A model generated the notes under the pieces. The model searched no databases, had not been told where the DNA came from, and was given only the letters and a program-made list of their open reading frames with translations. This document shows positions 1-5,185 of a stretch of 5,185 bases of DNA, one piece after another (within the stretch, counting starts at the first letter, position 1; each line of letters opens with the position of its first letter). The DNA lies in NCBI GenBank assembly GCA_030154385.1, contig JASKJZ010000210.1, positions 1 to 5,185 on the forward strand. Direction: 5' to 3'. The DNA comes from Clostridiales bacterium. GTDB lineage: Bacteria > Bacillota_A > Clostridia > Lachnospirales > Lachnospiraceae. Position numbers and translations under genes: made by a program.

Positions 1-119
1 GTATTGAAACCATGGCACAAAAAGAATTTTTAGTTGGAACCAATTGTGATATTGGGCAAGGTTATTATTATAGCCGGCCAGTTCCAGCGAGTGAAATCGA
101 AGAAATGTGGAGGAAGTAA
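1..119 (+). CDS. EAL-domain protein (c-di-GMP phosphodiesterase), C-terminal end only
   Basis: This is the 3' end of a gene that begins outside the window; whole codons run from base 3 to the TAA at 117-119, giving 38 residues. They contain the stretch GQGYYYSRPVPASEIEEMW, which matches the well-known end of EAL domains (QGYxxSRP followed by an acidic helix). EAL domains hydrolyse cyclic di-GMP to linear pGpG. The catalytic EAL motif and metal ligands lie upstream and cannot be seen, so activity and any fused sensor or GGDEF domain are unknown. The stop is separated by two bases from the TTG start of the next gene, whose ribosome binding site lies within these last codons, so the two are probably cotranscribed and translationally coupled. 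I am confident of the domain assignment despite the short length because the terminal motif is distinctive. Confidence 0.85.
   Translation, partial: IETMAQKEFLVGTNCDIGQGYYYSRPVPASEIEEMWRK
109..113 (+). promoter_or_regulatory. Ribosome binding site (GGAGG) deciding a TTG start at 122
   Basis: GGAGG lies eight bases before the TTG at 122-124. The frame is also open from a GTG at 107, but that codon overlaps this site and has no purine-rich sequence at the right distance in front of it. The site therefore favours the TTG as the true start of the ArsC-like gene. Confidence 0.75.
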
Positions 120-121
120 AT

Positions 122-463
122 TTGAATATACAGATCTTTGGAACCAATAAGTGTTTTGATACAAAAAAGGCGCAGCGTTATTTTAAAGAAAGGGGTATAT
201 CTTTTCAGCTTATTAATTTAAAGGAAAAAGAAATGAGCAAAGGGGAGTTTACAAACGTTTTGCAGGCAGTAGGAGGGCTGGATGCTTTAATCGATGATAA
301 TTGCAGGGATCAAAAGACACTCTTACTTGTAAAATATTTAGTGGAAGAGGATAAGGAAGCGAAAGTATTTGAAAATCAGCAGCTTTTAAAGACACCGATT
401 GTGCGAAATGGAAAGAAAGCAACGATAGGATATCAACCCGAAATATGGAAGGAATGGAATTAG
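122..463 (+). CDS. ArsC/Spx-family thioredoxin-fold protein
   Basis: With the TTG start the product is 113 residues, normal for the compact ArsC/Spx family. It opens with a beta strand and the loop [12 protein letters not shown], placing a Cys at residue 11 in the usual catalytic position before the first helix. A second conserved-looking block, [17 protein letters not shown] (about 88-104), carries the cis-proline (P92) typical of the fold. There is no CxxC (position 14 is Thr), so it is not Spx-like in its redox switch; the only other Cys is C61. From memory of E. coli ArsC, the arsenate-binding arginines 60, 94 and 107 seem replaced (acidic residue, T91, Y104). Arsenate reduction is therefore doubtful, and a general thiol-redox or glutaredoxin-like role is as likely. 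No ars genes are adjacent. It is probably translated from the EAL transcript and is followed at once by a terminator. Confidence 0.85.
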   Translation: MNIQIFGTNKCFDTKKAQRYFKERGISFQLINLKEKEMSKGEFTNVLQAVGGLDALIDDNCRDQKTLLLVKYLVEEDKEAKVFENQQLLKTPIVRNGKKATIGYQPEIWKEWN

Positions 464-501
464 GGACTCTCTTTATAGAGAGTTCTTTTTTGCTTTTTTT
501 T
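464..501 (+). terminator. Rho-independent terminator after the ArsC-like gene
   Basis: The arm GGACTCTC (464-471) pairs with GAGAGTTC (478-485) as eight base pairs with one G-T wobble. The six-base spacer TTTATA can close one further T-A pair to leave a four-base loop. A T-rich tail (486-501, six Ts then GC then eight Ts) follows directly. It starts one base after the TAG stop and should end the EAL/ArsC-like transcript. No A-tract precedes it, so it should work only in the plus direction. Confidence 0.92.
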
Positions 502-523
502 GTCTCTCGTTGTCACTTTCCAG

Positions 524-552
524 TAGTAAAGACACAAAAAAAATGGTATAAT
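524..552 (+). promoter_or_regulatory. Predicted extended -10 promoter for the chemoreceptor unit
   Basis: A perfect TATAAT at 547-552 is preceded by TGG (544-546), giving an extended -10 element (TGnTATAAT). At 17-base spacing the -35 position (524-529) reads TAGTAA, a poor match, which an extended -10 can compensate. A TTGTCA at 510-515 is too far away (31 bases) to act as the -35. Transcription would start near 559, giving a leader of about 60 bases before the ATG at 622. A flagellar sigma-D type promoter (TAAA then GCCGATAT) is not supported: TAAA occurs at 527-530 but the -10 does not fit. The position, after a terminator and before a chemoreceptor gene, supports the call. Confidence 0.65.
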
Positions 553-565
553 TTAGCAAATTATA
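547..565 (+). repeat. Perfect inverted repeat overlapping the -10 box
   Basis: TATAATTT (547-554) and AAATTATA (558-565) are perfect reverse complements separated by AGC. The left arm is the -10 box itself and the right arm covers the expected transcription start. This geometry suits a repressor operator. As RNA it would be a weak all-A/T hairpin and only part of it would be transcribed. Chance is possible in AT-rich DNA. Confidence 0.55.
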
Positions 566-621
566 AAAAGGTTTATGTGGGGCTTTTTACAAAAAAATGG
601 AAAGGGATATGGGTAAGAACG

Positions 622-2091
622 ATGAAAAATGAAGCGCAGCGAATTAATAAAGTTTTGATGGGAGGATGGCTTACAATCCTTGCTGTATTAGTTTTAGCTT
701 ATGGTCTGGAGGTATTGAAGGGACAGCGCACACTTCCGTATTACGGGGTATTTTTACTTTTGGGTATTCTTCCATATGTCTATACGTGGTTTTGTTACCG
801 AAAAAACAAGGAACGCTCCAATTTACCATATCTAGTAGCGTTTGGTTATACCATATTGTATGTATTTGCTTTGCTTACCAGCGATACAATGCTTAGTTTT
901 GTTTACATACTTCCGATGCTTTCTATACTTATGATCTGTAATAATTACAAATTAATCTACCGCTTTTCTCTAATTATTATTCCAGTTAATTTTCTAGCCG
1001 TAATTTATCATATTCTTATATTAAAACAAAATAGTGCAGATGAAATTGCAAATTATGAAATCCAAATGGCAGCAATTATTTTGTGCACTGTGCTTGCTTC
1101 GATAGCAGCCAGAGTGTCCGATCATATCAATCAGGAGAAGCTGGCGGCCTTGTTAAAGAGAGAGCAAACACAAGGTGAAATGTTAGATCAGATTGCACAT
1201 GCAACGGAACGCGCTAACACCTATACGGGTGAAATAGAGTCTGCTGTTGATACCTTGATTCAGTCGCTTTCCCGTACACAAAGTGCAATGCAGGAACTGT
1301 CAGGAGGAACCTCTCAGACTGCACAGGCATTACAAGAACAAATGGATATGACTTCTGCAATTCATAACCGCATTCAAGAGGCTCGTAAATTTTCGGAGGA
1401 AATCAATCAGATTAATCAGTCCTCCAAGCAAAGCATTGATACGGGTGTCTTGCAGGTAGATCATTTGATGTCACATGCAAAGGATAGCGAGAGTGAGAGT
1501 ATTGCCGTGCAAAAGAAAATGGATGTTTTATCCGAAAAATCAGGCAATGCAATTGGAATCATAACCCTGATTCAGGGTATTGCGATGCAGACCAATTTAC
1601 TTGCGCTTAATGCCTCAATTGAAGCTGCAAGAGCAGGGGATGCAGGAAGAGGATTTGCAGTGGTGGCAGAGGAAATCACAAGTCTTGCCAACCAAACGCA
1701 GGAAGCGACAAAAAATATCGAGCAAATCCTGAACGAATTGAATTTGGAAACAGACGAGGTTTCCAAAGTGGTCGATAAACTGATGAAAAACAATAAGGAG
1801 CAATACACACTGGTACAAGACGTACAGGATTCTTTCGCAGGGATGGAAAAGAGTATTGCAAAGGTAGCAAAACAATCCGTACAATCCGTACAAACCATGC
1901 AGCAGCTTGAGGACAATAACAGACAGATTGTCGACAGTATCCAGACTCTTTCTGGTATCAGTGAGGAAGTGGCATCGCATACACAGCAGACCATGGAAAC
2001 AACAGACCAGAACCTTACTACAACGCAACAGATTGGAAAGCAGGTTGAAACGCTCAATCGTGATATGAAGGAGCTCGCAAAGGTAAGATAG
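622..2091 (+). CDS. Six-transmembrane methyl-accepting chemotaxis protein
   Basis: The product has 489 residues from the ATG at 622. Residues 11-168 form about six hydrophobic helices (roughly 11-32, 41-59, 67-85, 89-106, 109-133, 146-165) joined by short loops, so there is no extracellular ligand domain. No HAMP domain follows; the last helix runs straight into a long coiled coil (about 168-489). The hairpin tip is canonical: [20 protein letters not shown] (320-339) then [11 protein letters not shown], the region that contacts CheA and CheW. It should relay a membrane or cytoplasmic-side cue to the flagellar motor. The frame is open back to 445, but that would read through the terminator and promoter, so those codons are not coding. 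The start at 622 has only a weak ribosome site (GGGTAAG, 611-617); a GTG at 577 after AAAAAGG is the alternative. It probably forms an operon with the cyclase 27 bases downstream. Confidence 0.9.
   Translation: MKNEAQRINKVLMGGWLTILAVLVLAYGLEVLKGQRTLPYYGVFLLLGILPYVYTWFCYRKNKERSNLPYLVAFGYTILYVFALLTSDTMLSFVYILPMLSILMICNNYKLIYRFSLIIIPVNFLAVIYHILILKQNSADEIANYEIQMAAIILCTVLASIAARVSDHINQEKLAALLKREQTQGEMLDQIAHATERANTYTGEIESAVDTLIQSLSRTQSAMQELSGGTSQTAQALQEQMDMTSAIHNRIQEARKFSEEINQINQSSKQSIDTGVLQVDHLMSHAKDSESESIAVQKKMDVLSEKSGNAIGIITLIQGIAMQTNLLALNASIEAARAGDAGRGFAVVAEEITSLANQTQEATKNIEQILNELNLETDEVSKVVDKLMKNNKEQYTLVQDVQDSFAGMEKSIAKVAKQSVQSVQTMQQLEDNNRQIVDSIQTLSGISEEVASHTQQTMETTDQNLTTTQQIGKQVETLNRDMKELAKVR
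1872..1889 (+). repeat. Tandem 9-bp duplication inside the chemoreceptor coiled coil
   Basis: ACAATCCGT occurs twice in direct succession (1872-1880, 1881-1889), followed by the partial copy ACAAACCAT. The repeat keeps the frame and gives QSVQSVQ around residues 418-424 of the C-terminal helix. Confidence 0.7.
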
Positions 2092-2118
2092 GCGGCATAA
2101 GAGGCGATAACGTATCGG

Positions 2119-4275
2119 ATGAACGCAGGAAAGGATTGTAAATCGGTGAAAAAAAGTAAAATATTTAACATAACTTTTCGTTCAAACTTTACGTTGAAAA
2201 TTATATTATTAACGATAGTGCCAGCTATCATCATTGTTATATTTTCATTACTCGTGATAGCAAATATGGTTAGTAAGATGAAGGAAAATATATCCAATAT
2301 GACGACGGATACGATTGATTCCATGTATTCCCAAACTGTTCATGTAAGGAATCACGATGAAAAAGAAAAAATACAATTAAAAATAGAGGGGATAGAGAAC
2401 GAATTAAATATCCTCCGCGCAGATGTACAAGAACGAATTGATAACAAAAATGAAAATGCATTGGATCTTCGTTCCGAATACTATGATTGGATCATGCAGC
2501 ATATGGAATACCACGCGGATGGAAATTGGTCAAATTTAGCGGATAATGAGTTGAATGTGAGTATAAGCGTATGGGGGTATCTTCATAACAAGGATGGTTC
2601 GATTAAGCAAGAGACAGAGCATTATATTTCACGTATATCACCTGTATTGGATGTTTTGCAGGAAGTTGGTGTAAATGGTACTAAAAAAGGTTGGTATTAT
2701 GTAGTTGGACCAAAAGAGACGCCTGTAATGCTTGTGACACCTTGGGCACAGATGCCAGAGCTTTTTGATGAATTATATCCTGGTCATAACGAACAGAATT
2801 GGTGGGATTTTTTCTTTCCCGGAATGGTCGAATCCTGGCAGGAATGGATTCAAAATGCAGATGATAGATTAAATAATACGGACGAACAAGTAACGTTAAC
2901 ACCTCTTTATAAGGATGCAGGAGGAACTGGGTTAATGATTACATTTTTTGCTCCGGTATGGAATAAAGAGCGCACCAAGAATTTTGGAGCAGCAGCGGTT
3001 GATTATAATATTGTTTATTTAACGGGTATGCTAAATGATGAAAAAGAAGAGAAATCAGGATTCACTTTTTTGATTTAAAGCAACGGAGATATCATTGATG
3101 CTTCGAATACAATAGTTAAAGAATTGGAATTAACTGAAACTGCGAAGAGTAATTCAGGAGTTGAAGTCTTGAATTGGAATCTAAAAAATAGCGGGATAAA
3201 GGAGCTATCCAAGTCAGTAGATGCACTAACCGATGCAAGTGAAACGAAATTAATAAAATTTTCAAATAGCCGCAAAAATTATATTATGGCATCTGAAAAA
3301 ATAACAGACTATAATCGTTGGAATGGAGAGGCTATTGTTTCGGATAGTCTATATATCGTGACAATTATTCCAACCAATGACATCAGGCGTATAAAAAATA
3401 GAATGAATAGCGAGATTAATACCCTCTCGAAGAAAACAATTGCCTATACCATTGTTTTGTCATTAATATTTGCAGTAATCAGTATTGTGGCAACCGTATT
3501 TTATACCGTACAGAAAACAAAGCAGATTCGGCTGATTTGGAAGGGGCTTGATCAGATAAGCGACCAAAATTATGATATTTCAATTGAAGTGATATCAAAA
3601 GATGAATTGGGAAACTTAGCGAAAACCTTTAACAAAATCAGCAAGGAAATAGCGCAGACACATAAACAACTGGAGATCCATGCCTTAGAACTAGAGGAGA
3701 AGGTAAAAGAGCGGACGATGCATTTGGAAATCGCAAATCAAAAGCTTGAAGAATTGATTCAAATAGATGGATTAACGAAAATTAATAACAGAAGATATTT
3801 TGATACTGTGCTTACACAGAAATGGGGAGAGTATGCAAAATTGAAGCAGCCAATATCAATCATAATGATTGATATTGACCAGTTCAAGAAATACAACGAC
3901 TATTATGGTCATCAAGAAGGTGATGCTTGCCTTTGTTTGGTTGCTTCGACACTTGAGAAGCAAATTAATCGAAGTCGGGATATAATAGCACGTTATGGTG
4001 GAGAGGAGTTTGTGGTAATCACCTGTGTTGGTTTAGAGAAGGCCTATGCGATAGCGGAAAAAATGCGGTTGGCGATAAGTTCACTTGCAATTGAACATAA
4101 AGCAGTTGAAAGAGGAATCGTTACCGTAAGCCTGGGGGTTTCTTCAACTATTCCATCTGGCGAAAGGGAAGCAAAGGAATTAGTTAAAGCCTCTGATATT
4201 GCGCTGTACAAGAGTAAAAAAAATGGAAGAAATATGGTCAGTGTGGCTACAGAATCACCACTCGAAATGGACTAA
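2119..4275 (+). pseudogene. Membrane sensor diguanylate cyclase (Cache-like, HAMP, GGDEF) with internal TAA
   Basis: One frame runs from ATG 2119 to TAA 4273-4275, about 718 codons, broken only by TAA at 3076-3078 (codon 320). Order of parts: transmembrane helix 28-50; extracellular sensor about 51-434, resembling a double-Cache domain; transmembrane helix about 440-463; HAMP about 464-516; short coiled coil; GGDEF domain about 545-715. The cyclase looks intact: DGLT at 550, metal-binding D585 in DIDQFKKYND, active-site GGEEF at 627-631, and inhibitory-site RSRD at 618-621. It would make cyclic di-GMP from two GTP under control of an external ligand. The sequence reads FTFLI, stop, SNGDII, so the stop sits inside a typical Cache strand-turn (xxDxNGxII). 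If real, it yields a 319-residue one-helix sensor and leaves the cyclase half without an ordinary start. GTG 2146, after AGGAAAGG, is an alternative start. Read error, readthrough or recent decay are all possible. Confidence 0.85.
2127..2134 (+). promoter_or_regulatory. Possible ribosome binding site (AGGAAAGG) for an alternative GTG start at 2146
   Basis: AGGAAAGG lies eleven bases before the GTG at 2146, which would begin the cyclase protein with MKKSKIF, a typical signal-anchor start. The ATG at 2119 has only AGAGG at 2100-2104, fourteen bases away. The GTG may be the real start; the choice changes only the first nine residues. Confidence 0.45.
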
Positions 4276-4279
4276 GGTA

Positions 4280-5155
4280 TTATGCACTTATTTTTTGTGA
4301 ATGGCTTCTTACATGTTTTATTATTTCAGTACCTGCTTTTGCACCTTCGTATACGGCCTTGGATATCTGTAAGAGTCCGCCCGTACAGTCTCCGGCAGCA
4401 TAAAGACCAGGTATTTTGGTAGACATGTGTTCATCTACAAGTATTTTATTATGGTGTGTTTGGGCACCGATTTTCTTCGCCAAATCAACACTGCCAGCTA
4501 CCCCAATTGCAACGAACAGGCCAGAGACAGGAAGCTTCTCCCCGGTCAGAAAGTTGACATGTTCCACGATATCATTACCACTAATGGAGTCAATGATACT
4601 GGTGTTAATCTTTATGTTTGCAGGAGATTCAAATTCAGGTTTTGTTCCATTGGTAAGGATTGTAACTGATTTTGAAGTAGGAAGCAGTTCCAGTGCTTCG
4701 TGTAAGGCATATTGTCCATTGCCTAAAATGGCGACATCCTTGCCACGATAAAAGAATGCATCGCATACTGCGCAGTAGCTGACACCATGACCCTCATATT
4801 CCGTTAAACCTTTGATTTTTGGTGCTGTTCTGGCAGCACCAGTAGCTAGAATAACACGATCTGCTTCATATATGCCACGATTTGTGGTAACGGTTAGTTT
4901 ATTATCATAGGATATACCCAAAACCTCGTCGGATACAATGTGTGCCCCAAGTCTGCGTGCTCCTTCGATTCCTTCTGTAATCAAAGTCTTTCCGGATATG
5001 GGCGCACTGAAACCATAATAATTTTCAATCTCCGAGGCTTTGCCTAGTGCGCCATAATCCTTTCCGATAATTGTTGTATCAATTCCTGCTCTTGTTGTAT
5101 ATAAGGCTGCTGAAATTCCTGCAGGACCATTTCCAATAATCACTACATTTGTCAT
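4280..5155 (-). CDS. Thioredoxin-reductase-like FAD-dependent oxidoreductase
   Basis: This is a 291-residue flavoprotein, slightly shorter than the usual 305-320 of bacterial TrxB. The FAD-binding motif GNGPAG is at 8-13, the redox-active pair is CAVCD at 128-132 (TrxB usually CATCD), and the C-terminal FAD motif IPGLYAAGDCTGG is at 248-260. The glycine-rich loop of the second nucleotide domain is GNGQYA at 145-150 instead of TrxB's GGGDSA. The HRRxxxRA segment that holds the NADPH 2'-phosphate is absent; the matching region reads VTILTNGTKPEF. The protein should pass electrons from flavin to a disulfide partner in the cytoplasm, but the donor may be NADH, or ferredoxin as in clostridial FFTR enzymes, and the partner may not be thioredoxin. 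No trxA is visible here. It converges on the cyclase gene with a four-base gap; its promoter lies outside the window. Confidence 0.9.
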   Translation of the reverse strand: MTNVVIIGNGPAGISAALYTTRAGIDTTIIGKDYGALGKASEIENYYGFSAPISGKTLITEGIEGARRLGAHIVSDEVLGISYDNKLTVTTNRGIYEADRVILATGAARTAPKIKGLTEYEGHGVSYCAVCDAFFYRGKDVAILGNGQYALHEALELLPTSKSVTILTNGTKPEFESPANIKINTSIIDSISGNDIVEHVNFLTGEKLPVSGLFVAIGVAGSVDLAKKIGAQTHHNKILVDEHMSTKIPGLYAAGDCTGGLLQISKAVYEGAKAGTEIIKHVRSHSQKISA

Positions 5156-5165
5156 AATATATTAT

Positions 5166-5172
5166 CCACCTT
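5166..5172 (-). promoter_or_regulatory. Ribosome binding site (AAGGTGG) for the reductase-like gene
   Basis: On the minus strand AAGGTGG lies ten bases before the ATG at 5155-5153. It is a good match to the end of 16S rRNA and supports that start, which also puts the FAD motif at the expected residues 8-13. Confidence 0.8.
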
Positions 5173-5185
5173 TTCGTTTTGTAGG

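Noticed and set aside
510..515. TTGTCA as the -35 box of the chemoreceptor promoter.
   Set aside because: It lies 31 bases before the TATAAT, far beyond workable spacing, and no other good -10 is correctly placed.
445..621. Upstream extension of the chemoreceptor reading frame to an ATG at 445, adding 59 residues.
   Set aside because: It would overlap the end of the ArsC-like gene and read through a strong terminator and the -10 region; no ribosome site precedes 445, and the added residues do not fit a chemoreceptor N-terminus.
464..621. A riboswitch (for example c-di-GMP sensing) in the leader before the chemoreceptor gene.
   Set aside because: Apart from the terminator and the A/T palindrome no conserved riboswitch core or paired helices could be seen, and the leader after the predicted start is only about 60 bases.
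1572..2324. Long minus-strand open frame of 250 codons opposite the chemoreceptor and start of the cyclase.
   Set aside because: It mirrors the codons of real genes, spans two of them and the spacer, is rich in Ser/Cys/Ile with no recognisable domain, and has no supporting context.
3066..3078. Programmed frameshift on the T6 run just before the internal TAA.
   Set aside because: The coding frame is the same on both sides of the stop, so a single slip would leave the correct frame rather than rescue it.
4416..4751. Plus-strand open frames opposite the reductase-like gene.
   Set aside because: They lie wholly within a well-supported flavoprotein gene, lack ribosome sites and show no recognisable motif.

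Overview
The window looks like chromosomal DNA from a low-GC Gram-positive anaerobe, most likely a clostridium (Lachnospiraceae-like). This rests on AT-rich codon use, strong purine-rich ribosome binding sites, a probable TTG start, a hairpin/T-tract terminator and the look of the proteins. It is inference; there is no rRNA or marker gene here to confirm it.

Layout, left to right. Bases 1-119 are the last 38 codons of an EAL-type (cyclic-di-GMP phosphodiesterase) protein. Two bases after its stop, a small ArsC/Spx-like thioredoxin-fold protein starts (122-463), with its ribosome binding site inside the end of the EAL gene. A clear intrinsic terminator (464-501) closes this unit. The spacer 464-621 also holds an extended -10 promoter that coincides with a perfect 8-bp inverted repeat. 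A second plus-strand unit follows: a six-transmembrane methyl-accepting chemotaxis protein without an extracellular sensor domain (622-2091), then, 27 bases on, a large membrane-anchored sensor-diguanylate cyclase (2119-4275). An in-frame TAA at codon 320 splits that cyclase although nothing else in the reading frame is damaged. On the minus strand, ending four bases from the cyclase stop, lies a thioredoxin-reductase-like flavoprotein (4280-5155) with an intact CxxC centre but an unusual pyridine-nucleotide-binding region.

Functionally, three of the five genes belong to motility or cyclic-di-GMP signalling: a c-di-GMP-degrading domain, a chemoreceptor and a c-di-GMP-making enzyme. The other two belong to thiol/redox chemistry. 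The two themes alternate rather than forming one obvious pathway. I see no mobile element, tRNA, rRNA, CRISPR array or defence system, and no convincing evidence of a wholly new system. The most notable points are the interrupted cyclase, the atypical redox proteins and the palindromic promoter.
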